Assembly: GCA_949295465.1 (NCBI GenBank)
Contig: CASFKY010000053.1
Coordinates: 1 to 64,000 of the forward strand
Reading direction: 5' to 3'
Length of the DNA stretch: 64,000 nucleotides
Source of the DNA: an uncultured Oscillospiraceae bacterium
GTDB taxonomy: Bacteria > Bacillota > Clostridia > Oscillospirales > Ruminococcaceae
Positions within the stretch are counted from its first letter, which is position 1. The number at the start of each line of letters is the position of its first letter. Made by a program: the position numbers and the translations under genes. This document shows positions 33,545-43,002 of this stretch, one piece after another. The notes under the pieces were generated by a model. The model worked only from the letters and a program-made list of their open reading frames with translations. It had not been told where the DNA came from and made no database searches.

Positions 33545-34432
33545 TCAGTTCTGTTCCTTGCTGCCCATCAGCCAGGTGACCCAGGCCCCTGCCAGTGCCA
33601 GCAGGATGCCCACCCCCAGCTCTGCCGGGCGGATCACCGCCAGCGCGTTGGCGGAATAGAGGATGGCAAAGGGCGAGGAGAGGATCAGCCCGATGATGGC
33701 CGAGTAGGTGTGGGAGGGGAAATTGTTGAACAGGTACTCAATGACCTTGGCGATCAGAAAGATGCCCAGCACCACACCCACGCCGAAGGGGCCCAGCAGC
33801 AGGCAGTTGTGCACCACCCCGGCCAGATCCACGGCCTTGAGGCAGAGGACCGTGTCGGTGAGCAGGTTGAGGATGGAGTTGTAGTACCCCAGAATCAGCA
33901 GCACCATGCTGCCGGACACGCCGGGAATCACCATGGTGGCGCTGGCGATCACTCCCAGCGCAAAGAGGGTGAGGAGGGTGACGGGGTCCACATTGAGCTG
34001 CTTGACCGCCCCCTCGGACCCCTGCAGCAGGGGCATTCCCACACCCACCGCCAAAAGGGCCAGAAAGCAGATCACCTCGCCCAGGCCCAGCTTGCCGGAG
34101 GGCTTTTTGCGCAGGCTGGCCCGCAGGCTGATCCACAGAATGGGCAGCCCGCCCAGGATGAAGCCCACAAAGGTGAGACAGGTGGCCAGCACATAATTGG
34201 CCAGCAGGTACTTCAGCAAAAATCCAAAGCCCACAATGCCGATGGCCATACCCACGCCCAGAGGCAGCAGCAGGCGGATGCTGGCCTTGAAATGGCGGAA
34301 CAGCCCGGTGACCGCGCCGATGAGTTTGTCGTAAATGCCCATGGACACCGCCATGGTGCCGCCGGACACGCCGGGGATGATGTTGGCGATGCCGATGACG
34401 ATACCCCGCAGGATATCCAGTATCTGATTCAT
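33545..34432 (-). CDS. DUF368 family membrane protein (PopT-type undecaprenyl-phosphate translocase)
   Basis: A 295-residue polytopic protein with the inverted-repeat GIANIIPGVSGGTMA near residue 15 and its partner VIPGVSGSMVLLILGYYN near residue 170, the defining feature of DUF368. DUF368 proteins (PopT) recycle the undecaprenyl phosphate lipid carrier across the membrane for cell-wall synthesis. Eight to nine helices are predicted. The gene stands alone with its own terminator. Confidence 0.92.
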   Translation of the reverse strand: MNQILDILRGIVIGIANIIPGVSGGTMAVSMGIYDKLIGAVTGLFRHFKASIRLLLPLGVGMAIGIVGFGFLLKYLLANYVLATCLTFVGFILGGLPILWISLRASLRKKPSGKLGLGEVICFLALLAVGVGMPLLQGSEGAVKQLNVDPVTLLTLFALGVIASATMVIPGVSGSMVLLILGYYNSILNLLTDTVLCLKAVDLAGVVHNCLLLGPFGVGVVLGIFLIAKVIEYLFNNFPSHTYSAIIGLILSSPFAILYSANALAVIRPAELGVGILLALAGAWVTWLMGSKEQN

Positions 34433-34579
34433 GAAAAAATCCTTTCCTTCCCTTGGTCAGAATGGGGCCCTTGGCCCGCACTGCTTTACTGTACCCGATT
34501 TTCCCCCTCTCTGCAAGAGTTTTTGGGAAAAATTTTGGCTCTGGCAAGCAGTTTTGCGGGGCTCGGGGCTCTTTTTGGT

Positions 34580-35332
34580 TTACAGCTCAATTTCCAGCTC
34601 CACCGGGCAGTGGTCGCTGCCCAGTACGTCTCCCCGGATGCGGCAGTCCCGCACCTTTTCCATCAGCCGGTCGGAGACGAGAAAATAGTCAATGCGCCAT
34701 CCCGCGTTGTTCTTGCGGGCGTTGAACCGATAGCTCCACCAGCTGTACTCCACCGCCTGCGGGTACAGCGCCCGGAACACGTCGGTGAAGCCGCTGCCCA
34801 GCAGCTGGGTCATCTTGGCCCGTTCCTCATCCGAAAAGCCCGCGTTGCCCCGGTTGGTGCGGGGGTTTTTCAGGTCGATCTCCTCGTGGGCCACGTTCAG
34901 ATCCCCGCAGTAGATCACCGGCTTTTTTTGGTCCAGGCCCTGCAGATATCCGCGCAGGTCGTCCTCCCAGTGCATCCGATACTCCAGCCGCTTGAGCCCC
35001 TCCTGGCTGTTGGGCACATAGGCGTTCACCAGATAGAAACCGGGGTACTCCAGGGTAATGATCCGCCCCTCGTGGTCGTGTTCCTCCATCCCCAGGCCGT
35101 AGATCACGTTCAGGGGCTTCTGGCGGCACCAGCAGCCGGTGCCCGAATAGCCCTTCTTCTCGGCGCTGTACAGATATTCCTCATACCCTGCCGGGGCAAA
35201 ATCCGCCTGGCCGGGCTGCATCTTGGTTTCCTGCACCGAGAACAGGTCCGCGTCCAGGGCGGCGAAGGTCTCGGCAAAGCCCTTTTGCAGGCAGGCCCGC
35301 AGGCCGTTTACATTCCAGGTGACCAGTTTCAT
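34580..35332 (-). CDS. Exodeoxyribonuclease III (AP endonuclease, ExoA/Xth type)
   Basis: A 250-residue DNA repair nuclease of the EEP fold. Catalytic motifs are all present: VTWNVNGLRA (Asn), SVQETKMQ (metal Glu), NAYVPNSQEG (Tyr), CGDLNVAHEEID (Asp, Asn), RIDYFLVSD and GSDHCPVELEI (Asp-His). One short stretch, SGTGCWCRQKPLN, differs from the hydrophobic family consensus and looks like the product of two compensating single-base indels at 35120-35140. The enzyme is probably still functional, because that loop is not catalytic. Confidence 0.93.
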   Translation of the reverse strand: MKLVTWNVNGLRACLQKGFAETFAALDADLFSVQETKMQPGQADFAPAGYEEYLYSAEKKGYSGTGCWCRQKPLNVIYGLGMEEHDHEGRIITLEYPGFYLVNAYVPNSQEGLKRLEYRMHWEDDLRGYLQGLDQKKPVIYCGDLNVAHEEIDLKNPRTNRGNAGFSDEERAKMTQLLGSGFTDVFRALYPQAVEYSWWSYRFNARKNNAGWRIDYFLVSDRLMEKVRDCRIRGDVLGSDHCPVELEIEL

Positions 35333-35428
35333 GACAATTGTTCCCTTCCGCCCGGTTTTGTTTGCCCGGGCATTGTAAATTTGATTGTATCATACCGGCC
35401 GGGCGCCGCCAAGGGGACCGAAAAAATT

Positions 35429-36829
35429 TTACAAACTGCTCCTGCCCGCCTGGGCGGCCTGGCTCAGATACCGTTTCTGCCAGCCGCCGACCAGATAGCG
35501 GGCGCTGAAGCAGATGATGCGGAAGATCCAGTCGATGACCATGGCGATCCAGACCCCCACAATGCCCATGCCCATCCCCAGGCCCAGGATGTAGCTGAAC
35601 AGGATCCGCCAGCCCACCATGCTGCCCAGGGAGACGAACATGGTGAACCGGGCGTCGTTGGCCGCCCGCAGTGCGTTGGGCAGGGTAAAGGAGAAGGGCC
35701 ACAAGAAAGGCGCCAGCCCGTCGTGGATGAGCACCAGGGTGCAGGCCAGCGCCTTGGCCTCGTCCGAGATGTTGTACAGCCCCACCAGCGGGTTGAGGAA
35801 GAGCAGGGTGGCCCCGCACACCAAAAAGCTCACCAGCACGTCGGCGGTCAAAAGCCGGCGCACATAGTAGCGGGCCTGGTCAAAATCCAGCGCCCCCACG
35901 CACCGGCCCACCACCGTGATCATGGCCCGGTTGAAGGCGTTGCCGGGGATGCAGCCGATGTTGTCCAGGTTGTTGGCCACCGCGTTGGCGGCGATCTGGG
36001 CGGTGCCGAAGAGGGCGATGAGGCTCACCAGCAGGATCCGCCCCAGGTTGAACAGGCAGTTTTCCAGGGCGCTGGGGATGCCGATGGCCAGGATGCGGCG
36101 CACCATCCGCTTTTCCAGCCGCAGGCCGCCGGTCATCCGCACGGGCACCTGATTTTTGGGGTTGGAGACCAGCTTCAGGATCAGCCCTGCCGCCAGCGCC
36201 CAGCTGAAGAGGCTGGGCAGGGCTACCCCGGCCACCCCCATGTGGAGCCCGAAGATGCAGATGGTGTTGCCGGCGATGTTGCACAGGTTCATCAAAAGGC
36301 TGATCTTCATGCTCACCTTGCTGTTGCCCATGCTGCGGAACACCGCCGCCCCCGCGTTGTAGAGAGCGATGAAGGGGAAGGCACAGGCCATGATCCGCAG
36401 ATAGGTGAGCCCCGCCGCCATCACGTCGGGCTCCACCCCGCTGTACAACAGCCCCAGCAGGGGCCCGGCCCCCGCCAGCACCAGCAGCCCCACGCCCAGG
36501 CCCGCAATGCCGGCCAGCAGAGTGAGCTGGTCCGCCGAGCGGCGGGCGTCCTTCACGTCCCGGGCGCCCAGGTACTGGCTGGTGACCACCGCGCCGCCGG
36601 TGCCCAGGGCCGAGAACAGGTTGATGATGACCACGTCGATCATGTCCACCAGGGACACGCCGGACACCGCCGCCTCCCCTGCCTGGCTCACCATCATGGT
36701 GTCGGCCATGCCCACCATCACCGAGAGGGCCTGCTCCACCAGCAAAGGCAGGATCAGCACCCACAGGTCCCGGCCGCTGAACAGCCGCTCCTTTTTTGTA
36801 CTTTCCTTTGTATGTTCCAGGATATTCAC
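35429..36829 (-). CDS. MATE family multidrug/sodium antiporter
   Basis: A 466-residue, 12-helix exporter (two six-helix halves). Typical stretches are LPLLVEQALSVMVGMADTMM near the N-terminus, SLVDMIDVVIINLFSALGTG, and the second-half repeat IPSALENCLFNLGRILLVSL. The start is a GTG (VNILEHTKESTKKERLF) with AGAAGGA upstream; the open frame's extra 52 residues run back through the terminator of the upstream efflux operon. Expected substrates are cationic drugs or metabolites. Confidence 0.9.
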   Translation of the reverse strand: MNILEHTKESTKKERLFSGRDLWVLILPLLVEQALSVMVGMADTMMVSQAGEAAVSGVSLVDMIDVVIINLFSALGTGGAVVTSQYLGARDVKDARRSADQLTLLAGIAGLGVGLLVLAGAGPLLGLLYSGVEPDVMAAGLTYLRIMACAFPFIALYNAGAAVFRSMGNSKVSMKISLLMNLCNIAGNTICIFGLHMGVAGVALPSLFSWALAAGLILKLVSNPKNQVPVRMTGGLRLEKRMVRRILAIGIPSALENCLFNLGRILLVSLIALFGTAQIAANAVANNLDNIGCIPGNAFNRAMITVVGRCVGALDFDQARYYVRRLLTADVLVSFLVCGATLLFLNPLVGLYNISDEAKALACTLVLIHDGLAPFLWPFSFTLPNALRAANDARFTMFVSLGSMVGWRILFSYILGLGMGMGIVGVWIAMVIDWIFRIICFSARYLVGGWQKRYLSQAAQAGRSSL

Positions 36830-36915
36830 GTTTTTCCTTCTCTCTTGTCCATGCCGTTTTGGTATTTTCTCAAAACGTTTTCCAGTATACGCTTCCCGCC
36901 GGGCGGGCGCAAGGG

Positions 36916-36955
36916 GCAAAAAGAGGCGGCCCGGCGTTTGCCGGGCCGCCTCTTT
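36916..36955 (-). terminator. Terminator of the MacAB-type efflux operon
   Basis: A 16-base-pair stem AAAGAGGCGGCCCGGC / GCCGGGCCGCCTCTTT with a 4-base loop, followed on the minus strand by TTTGCC. Confidence 0.85.
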
Positions 36956-36981
36956 GGGGCTAGCAGGATTTCGGGGCCGGT

Positions 36982-38262
36982 TCATTCGTACCGCAAAGCC
37001 TCGATGGGGTCCAACTTGGCGGCCTTGCCGGCCGGGTAGTAGCCAAAGAACATCCCGATGAGCATGGAAAAGCCCACCGCCAGCAGGATCACCCCCAGGC
37101 TGGGCCGGGCCGCATAGCCCAATGCCCCCGCTCCGGCGGCCCCCAGGGCCAGGCCCAGGGCGATGCCCAGCAGCCCGCCCACCAGGCAGATGACCATGGC
37201 CTCCACCAAAAACTGCACCCGGATGGCACCGGCCGGGGCCCCCAGCGCCTTGCGGGTGCCGATCTCCCGGGTGCGCTCCGAGACCGAGACCAGCATGATG
37301 TTCATCACCCCGATGCCTCCCACCAGAAGACTGATGGCCGCGATGGCGCTGATGGCCAGGCTGATGGTGGAGAGCATCTCGGTGAGGGTCTCGATGAGGC
37401 TCTCCATACTGGTGGCCTCCACGGTCCAGGCATCGTTGCGGGTGTAGTAGCTGGCAAAATACTCGCCGGTGGTCTCCAGGAAGGCGCTGGTGTCGGTGCC
37501 GGCGGCAGCCACCACCGTGAAGCTCTGGTACCCCTCGTCGGCGCCGGTGAGGGCCCGGGCAGTGCCCAGGGGCAGGTAAATCTCGGTCACTGGGGTATCC
37601 GAAGAGCCGGTGGTGGCGGTCTCCTCCTCATAGGCATATACGCCCTCTATATAGAATTGGACCGGCCGGCCGCTGAGGGTGAGGGTGACGCTCTGGCCCA
37701 CCGCGTTCTGGGCGGGGATGCCCAGGGCATCCTGAACGAACTGATCCGACACCACGCAGACCTTCCGCTCCCCGTCCTTTTCATTGTTCAGCCAGCGGCC
37801 GTAGAGCATCTGGATGTTTTCCCCCTCCTGGTACTCGTCGTTGGCCCCCGTCAGGGTGGCGGTGACAGTCTCGGAAGCGTCGGCTACGGAGGGGGTGGTT
37901 CCCTGGCCCACGCTGCTGGTGAGCAAAATATAGGCGACTTTGTCCGGGAAGGCCGCCCGGTACTCCTCGATCATCTCCTGGCTGATCAGGTCGCCGGCCT
38001 CGGGCTGGGAGGGCAGGAACATCCGCACCCGCACCGAATCCTGGCCGGAGGAGCTGTCGCTCTCCTTCTGGGTGAGGCTGACCGTGATGTTGGTGGCCCC
38101 GAACTCGCTCATACTGCTGCTGATGGAGCCGGTGAGGGAATTGCCCACCGTCTCGATGGCAATGACCGCCCCGATGCCGATGATGATGCCCAGCATGGTG
38201 AGCAGCGCCCGCATTTTGTTGGCCCGCAGGCTGGCAAAGGCCAGGCCGATGTTATCCAGCAT
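36982..38262 (-). CDS. MacB-type ABC transporter permease
   Basis: A 426-residue permease with one N-terminal helix (MLDNIGLAFASLRANKMRAL), a large extracytoplasmic MacB core domain (about 50-300) and three C-terminal helices of the FtsX domain (ISLLVGGIGVMNIMLVSVSE, then RTREIGTRKALGA). GGGAGGG precedes the ATG, which overlaps the end of the ATPase gene; upstream codons in the same frame are shadows. With the adaptor and ATPase it forms a tripartite-like exporter adapted to Gram-positive cells. Confidence 0.93.
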   Translation of the reverse strand: MLDNIGLAFASLRANKMRALLTMLGIIIGIGAVIAIETVGNSLTGSISSSMSEFGATNITVSLTQKESDSSSGQDSVRVRMFLPSQPEAGDLISQEMIEEYRAAFPDKVAYILLTSSVGQGTTPSVADASETVTATLTGANDEYQEGENIQMLYGRWLNNEKDGERKVCVVSDQFVQDALGIPAQNAVGQSVTLTLSGRPVQFYIEGVYAYEEETATTGSSDTPVTEIYLPLGTARALTGADEGYQSFTVVAAAGTDTSAFLETTGEYFASYYTRNDAWTVEATSMESLIETLTEMLSTISLAISAIAAISLLVGGIGVMNIMLVSVSERTREIGTRKALGAPAGAIRVQFLVEAMVICLVGGLLGIALGLALGAAGAGALGYAARPSLGVILLAVGFSMLIGMFFGYYPAGKAAKLDPIEALRYE

Positions 38263-38995
38263 GGGCAGCCCTCCCTTTCCCGGCCCGCTCTCCCACGATC
38301 CGGCCATCCTGTAGAGTGAGTACCCGCTGGCACTCCTCGGCCAGGGCCTGGTTGTGGGTGATGAGCACGATGGTTTTCCCCTGTTCCCGGTGCAGCCGGT
38401 GGAAAATATCCATGACGGTGCGGCTGGTCTGGCTGTCCAGGGCGCCGGTGGGCTCGTCGGCCAGCAGCACGTCCGGGTCATTGGCCATGGCCCGGGCAAT
38501 GGCCACCCGCTGCTTCTGGCCGCCCGAGAGCTCGCTGGGCTGGTGGCGGCACCTGTCGTCCATCTCCACCATGGCCAGCAGCTGGTGGGCCCGGCGGGTG
38601 CGCTGCCGGGCGGGAACCCCCGCGTACAGCATGGGCAGCTCCACATTTTTCAGGGCGCTCTGCCGGCCGATCAGGTTGTAGGTCTGGAACACAAAACCGA
38701 TCTTTTTGTTCCGAATGGCGGAGAGCTCCCGGTCCCCCGCCTGTTCCACATCCACCCCGGCCAGCCGGTAGCTGCCCTGGGTGGGCTTATCCAGGGCCCC
38801 GATGATGTTCATGAGGGTGGATTTGCCCGAGCCGGACTCCCCCACAATGGCCAGGAACTCCCCCGCCGGGACGGTGAGATCGATGCCGTGGAGGATCTCC
38901 AGCTCATTGGGGCGGCCCAGATAGTAGCTCTTGCGGATGCCCCGCATCTGGATGATGGGCTCGCCCTGTTTGAATACCGCTTGTTCCATTCTCAC
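38252..38995 (-). CDS. MacB/LolD-type ABC transporter ATPase
   Basis: A 247-residue ATPase. Walker A GESGSGKSTLMNIIG, Q-loop VFQTYNLIG, signature ELSGGQKQRVAIARAM, Walker B VLLADEPTGALD and the H-loop ITHN are all intact. It overlaps the adaptor gene by 4 bases and the permease by 11, so the operon is tightly coupled. The subfamily exports peptides, macrolides or lipoproteins. Confidence 0.95.
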   Translation of the reverse strand: MRMEQAVFKQGEPIIQMRGIRKSYYLGRPNELEILHGIDLTVPAGEFLAIVGESGSGKSTLMNIIGALDKPTQGSYRLAGVDVEQAGDRELSAIRNKKIGFVFQTYNLIGRQSALKNVELPMLYAGVPARQRTRRAHQLLAMVEMDDRCRHQPSELSGGQKQRVAIARAMANDPDVLLADEPTGALDSQTSRTVMDIFHRLHREQGKTIVLITHNQALAEECQRVLTLQDGRIVGERAGKGRAAHAG

Positions 38996-40725
38996 ATGCC
39001 TCCCGGGGCCCGGCCTCCGGCCAGCGCGCCGCCGCCGGAGGGCATCTCCCCGCCGGGCATGCCGCCGCCCATGATGAAGGCGGGCTCCTGGGCATCACTG
39101 GCGGAATCGCCCTCGCTCACCGTCTCGGCGCCCTGGCTCAGGTCGGCGGAGGAACGGATGACCATCCCCTCCTGCAATTCGTCCCCCTGGATCTCCACAT
39201 AGTAGTCGTTGCTCTGGCCGGTGGTCACATAGAGCTTTTCAAAGGTGGCGTCCACCCCTTCCCCGCCGGTCTGCCGGTAGACAAAGGTGCCGTTTTCGTC
39301 CTCATCCACCGCATCCAGGGGCACCACATACACATCCTCGGCCACATTCTGGACGATCTCCACGCTGGCGTTCATCCCGATGAGCAGCCCGTTGGAGCCG
39401 TTCTCCACCTGCACCTGGGCCGAGAATTCCCCGTTTTCCCCGGCGGTGGGGCTCACCTGGGTGAGGCTGCCCGGGATGGTGTCCTCGGTGGCGTCGGTGG
39501 TGATCTTGCAGTCCATCCCCAGCTCCACGTTCTTCACGTCATCCTCCGAGATGGTGATGTCCACCACCAGGTTCTCGGTGTCCTGGATGGTGGCCACCGT
39601 GCCGTTGCAGACCGAGCCCACCGTGGCGTTCAGGGCCGTGACGGTGCCGCTGGTCTGGGCGGTGAGGGTGCACTCCTCCAGCTGATCCTGCAAATCGGAG
39701 AGCTCGTCATCCTCTCCGGCATTTTCCAGGTTTTTGCGGGCCGTGTCCACCGCCTCCTGGGCGTCGTCCACCTTGTCGCAGGCGGTCTCATAGGCAGTCT
39801 CGCACTGGTTCAGCTGTTCCTCGGCGGTGCTGTAGGCCTGCTTGAGGTTGGTCAGGTCCATGGTGTTCTGGGCGTCCTGCCACTGGCTGCTCAGATTGTT
39901 GGTCTCGTTGTAGGTACCGTCCACCCCGCTGGCGTCAAAGCCCGAGACGGTGGGGGCCTTGCCGCTGTACTTCAGGCTGGCCTCGTAGTACCGGCGCACC
40001 ACGTCGGTGTAGCTGCCGCTGCCCAGATCCTGGCTGCCGTTCTCAGCCTCGCTGTAGCTGCCAAAGGCATCCAGATAGCTGTTGTACAGCTCCAGAGCGT
40101 CCTCCAGGGCGCTCTGGGCCTCCAGATACTGCTGCTGGATGGAGCCCACGCTGGCCTGGGCGTCATAGTAGGTGTCGTGGATGCTGTCGTACTCCGCCTG
40201 GGCATCCTCCCAGTCCTGCCAGGCCTCCTCCTTGTCCGCCACCGCCTCGTTGTAGCTCTCCACCGATTTGTCGTAGTTTTCCTGGGCCGTCTGCTGGGCG
40301 TCGGCCACGCTCTCCTGCTTGCGCTGGATCTGCTTTTCCAGGCTCTCGGTGTCCAGGGTGCAAATCACATCTCCGGCCTGCACCGTATCCCCCACCTGCA
40401 CAAACACCTCTTTTACCGGGTATTGCAGGCTGGTGGTCACGCTGGACACATCGTTGCTGGCAATGGTGCCGGTGGCGCTCACCGAATTTTCCAGGCTGCT
40501 CTTTTGCAGGGTGGTGGTGCGGATAAAGCTGTAGCTGGCCTGGGCCGGCCGGGCGGCTCGCAGCCGGCTCCAGCCGAAGACAGCGGCCGCCAGGACGGCG
40601 GCCAGAATCAATACGCAGACCAGCCGGTGCCGGCCTGCCCAGCCCCCCAGCCGCCGGGCAGCACCGCCCAGCCCGTTTTTCAGCCGCTTAAGCGGCTCTT
40701 TCTTGGCTATTTCTCGATCGCTCAT
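38992..40725 (-). CDS. HlyD/MacA-type efflux adaptor with long coiled coil and Gly/Met-rich tail
   Basis: A 577-residue membrane-fusion-type protein with one N-terminal helix (about 33-52). The first lipoyl half (VGDTVQAGDVICTLDTE) is followed by a long coiled-coil hairpin of about 250 residues rich in Ala, Gln, Tyr and Asp, then the second lipoyl half (TSGTVTALNATVGSVCNGTV) and a beta-barrel domain. The last 30 residues are a Met/Gly-rich tail (MGGGMPGGEMPSGGG). It heads the efflux operon. It bridges the wall side of the MacB permease; the substrate is unknown. Confidence 0.9.
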   Translation of the reverse strand: MSDREIAKKEPLKRLKNGLGGAARRLGGWAGRHRLVCVLILAAVLAAAVFGWSRLRAARPAQASYSFIRTTTLQKSSLENSVSATGTIASNDVSSVTTSLQYPVKEVFVQVGDTVQAGDVICTLDTESLEKQIQRKQESVADAQQTAQENYDKSVESYNEAVADKEEAWQDWEDAQAEYDSIHDTYYDAQASVGSIQQQYLEAQSALEDALELYNSYLDAFGSYSEAENGSQDLGSGSYTDVVRRYYEASLKYSGKAPTVSGFDASGVDGTYNETNNLSSQWQDAQNTMDLTNLKQAYSTAEEQLNQCETAYETACDKVDDAQEAVDTARKNLENAGEDDELSDLQDQLEECTLTAQTSGTVTALNATVGSVCNGTVATIQDTENLVVDITISEDDVKNVELGMDCKITTDATEDTIPGSLTQVSPTAGENGEFSAQVQVENGSNGLLIGMNASVEIVQNVAEDVYVVPLDAVDEDENGTFVYRQTGGEGVDATFEKLYVTTGQSNDYYVEIQGDELQEGMVIRSSADLSQGAETVSEGDSASDAQEPAFIMGGGMPGGEMPSGGGALAGGRAPGGM

Positions 40726-40828
40726 GTTCTTCCCAATCCCTTCCTCATTTCAATCAATCGCTGGTACGTCTGGTTTGATTGTACGAACCGCTTGTGTTCA
40801 TTTTGTGTGAGCTTTGTGGGAAAAGAAA

Positions 40829-40862
40829 GGAAAAGCGGGCGGCCCCGAAGGGCCGCCCGCCG
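40829..40862 (-). terminator. Terminator of the BMP-type ABC operon
   Basis: A GCGGGCGGCC / GGCCGCCCGC stem with a short CCGAAG loop, followed on the minus strand by TTTTCCTTTC. Confidence 0.8.
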
Positions 40863-40882
40863 CAGGATGAAACAGATTTTGT

Positions 40883-41890
40883 TCAGCGATCTTCCCGGAA
40901 ATAGGACAGCCCCAGGCTGGCGGGGGGCTGTTCCTCCGCCCGGCGCCGCAGGCTGGAAACCACCAGCACCAGGATGGTGACCAGGTAGGGCAGCATCTTC
41001 AGGATCTCCTGGGCCGCATCCCCCAGAGGGATGTAGGCAAAGAGGATATACAGCCCGCCGAACACGAAGCTGCCCCAGATGGCCCGCAGCGGCCGCCAGA
41101 GGGCAAAGATGACCAGCGCGATGGCCAGCCAGCCCCGGTCGCCGAAGCCGTTGTTTTGCCAGGTGCCGCCCAGGTACTCCATCACGAAGTACAGTCCGCC
41201 CAGGCCGGCCACAGCGCCGCCCAGGATGGTGAAGAAGTACTTGTATCGGGTGACGTTGATGCCGGCGGCGTCGGCGGTGGCCGGGTTTTCGCCCACAGCC
41301 CGCAGGTTCAGCCCGTACCGGGTGCGCACCAGCAGGTAGGCAAAGAAGAGGGCCAGCGCCAGGGAGAGGTAGGTCAGAAAGCCGTAGGAGAAGAAGAGGG
41401 GCCCCACCACCGGGATCTGGGACAGGCCGGGGATGGTGGTGCGGAAGGCCTGGCCGGTGGTGTAGACGGTGATCTGGCCGGAGGTGCCGGCGATCTTGGA
41501 GAGGGAGCCGCCGATGAAGTTGCCCACGCCGGTGCCGAAGGTGGTGAGGGCCAGGCCGGTGACGTTCTGGTTGGCCCGCAGGGTGATGGTGAGCAGAGCG
41601 TAGATGAAGGCCCCGAAGGCCGAAAAGAGCAGCGCGCCCACAAAGGCCAGCAGCACCCCCACCGCGCCGGAGGGGTCGGGATTGTTCAGCTCATAGAAGA
41701 AGGCCCCGGTGAGGCCGCCCACCGCCCCCATATACATGATGCCGGGGATGCCCAGGTTCAGGTTGCCGGCCTTCTCGGTGAGGATCTCGCCGGTGGCGCC
41801 GAAGAGCAGGGGCACCCCCTGGGTGACCGCCTTCTGGAAGAAGGTGACCGTAAAGACCTTGGACAGGATGGTCAGGATCAGTTCCATCAT
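40883..41890 (-). CDS. Nucleoside/BMP ABC transporter, second permease
   Basis: A 335-residue BPD_transp_2-family permease with about 9 helices. Features include GVPLLFGATGEILTEKAGNLNLGIPG, the family's NLGxxG-type segment, and LRAVGENPATADAAGI. The start overlaps the upstream permease stop (ATGATG, with GGAGG upstream; the second ATG at 41887 has the better spacing). It is last in the bmpA-ATPase-permease-permease operon. Homologues import purine or pyrimidine nucleosides. Confidence 0.92.
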   Translation of the reverse strand: MMELILTILSKVFTVTFFQKAVTQGVPLLFGATGEILTEKAGNLNLGIPGIMYMGAVGGLTGAFFYELNNPDPSGAVGVLLAFVGALLFSAFGAFIYALLTITLRANQNVTGLALTTFGTGVGNFIGGSLSKIAGTSGQITVYTTGQAFRTTIPGLSQIPVVGPLFFSYGFLTYLSLALALFFAYLLVRTRYGLNLRAVGENPATADAAGINVTRYKYFFTILGGAVAGLGGLYFVMEYLGGTWQNNGFGDRGWLAIALVIFALWRPLRAIWGSFVFGGLYILFAYIPLGDAAQEILKMLPYLVTILVLVVSSLRRRAEEQPPASLGLSYFREDR

Positions 41891-43002
41891 TCCGCCTCCT
41901 TTTCGTTGCGGCTGCAGCGCAGCACCCGGTAGTTGATGAAGAACTCGCTGCCCAGAATGAAGAACAGGATGATGCCGGTGATGATGTCGCTGGCCGACTC
42001 GTTCAGGCCGAAGTCGCTGGCGATCTGGCCGGCGCCCCGGGTGAGGAAGGTGAGCAGGAAGGAGATGGCGATCATTCCGAAGGGGTTGAACTTGGCCAGC
42101 CAGGAGACCACAATGGCGGTGAAGCCGTCGCCGCCGGCGGTGTTCACGCTGATGGTGTGGTTGGAGCCGGACACCAGCAGGAAGCCCACCAGGCCGCACA
42201 GCGCGCCGGAGAGGGCCACAGTGCGCAGGATGACCCGCCGCACGCTGATGCCCGCGTACCGGGCGGTGTTCTCGCTCTCGCCCACCACCGCGATCTCATA
42301 GCCGTGCTTGGTATAGTTCAGGTACACAAAGATGAACAGGGTGATGAGCAGCACCAGGGTGGTGTTGATGCTGTAGTTGAACCGGCCGAAGATGCCGGAG
42401 AGAAAGCCGGTGTCGATCCAGCCGGCCTTGGTGCTCTGGTTGATGACGCCGATGGTGCCGCTGCCCTTCACCGCCTCCCACTTGATGCTCAGGTAGGAGA
42501 CCAGCTGGATGGCGATGTAGTTCATCATCAGGGTGAAGAGGGTCTCGTTGGTGTTCCACCGGGCTTTGAACCAGGCAGGCACCAGCCCCCATACCAGGCC
42601 GCTGAGAAGGCTCACCACCACCATCAGGGCAAAGAGGGCGGGGGTGGCCAGGCTCTCGCCGCAGTAGCGCATCACCGCCGCGGTGGCGGCGCCGCCCACC
42701 AGGATCTGCCCCTCGGCGCCGATGTTCCAAAAGCGCATCTTGAAGGCAGGGGTGATGGCCAGGGCGATGCACAGCAGGATCATGGCGTCGTTCACCGTGT
42801 TCCAGATACGGCGGTTGGTGCCGAAGGCCCCGTCAAACATGCTGGCATACACCGACAGGGGGTTGAGCCCGGTGACGCTGTTGATGAAGACGGCGCAGAC
42901 CACCAGGGCCAGTAGGATGGAGGCCAGCCGGACAGCCCATGCCTTCCACAGGGGCATGGCGTCCCGCTTGACGATATGAAAAAGGGGTGTTTTCTGTTCC
43001 AT
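41887..43002 (-). CDS. Nucleoside/BMP ABC transporter, first permease
   Basis: A 371-residue BPD_transp_2-family permease. It has MRFWNIGAEGQILVGGAAT near residue 90 (the NIGxEGQ motif typical of nucleoside ABC permeases), NETLFTLMMNYIAIQL, and VVGESENTARYAGISVRRVI. The ATG overlaps the ATPase stop (ATGA), which sets this start rather than the longer open frame. It pairs with the second permease as a heterodimer. Confidence 0.93.
   Translation of the reverse strand: MEQKTPLFHIVKRDAMPLWKAWAVRLASILLALVVCAVFINSVTGLNPLSVYASMFDGAFGTNRRIWNTVNDAMILLCIALAITPAFKMRFWNIGAEGQILVGGAATAAVMRYCGESLATPALFALMVVVSLLSGLVWGLVPAWFKARWNTNETLFTLMMNYIAIQLVSYLSIKWEAVKGSGTIGVINQSTKAGWIDTGFLSGIFGRFNYSINTTLVLLITLFIFVYLNYTKHGYEIAVVGESENTARYAGISVRRVILRTVALSGALCGLVGFLLVSGSNHTISVNTAGGDGFTAIVVSWLAKFNPFGMIAISFLLTFLTRGAGQIASDFGLNESASDIITGIILFFILGSEFFINYRVLRCSRNEKEAE

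Noticed and set aside
31607-37039. Rightward 1810-codon frame
   Set aside because: Crosses six leftward genes and several terminators; His/Gly/Pro-rich shadow.
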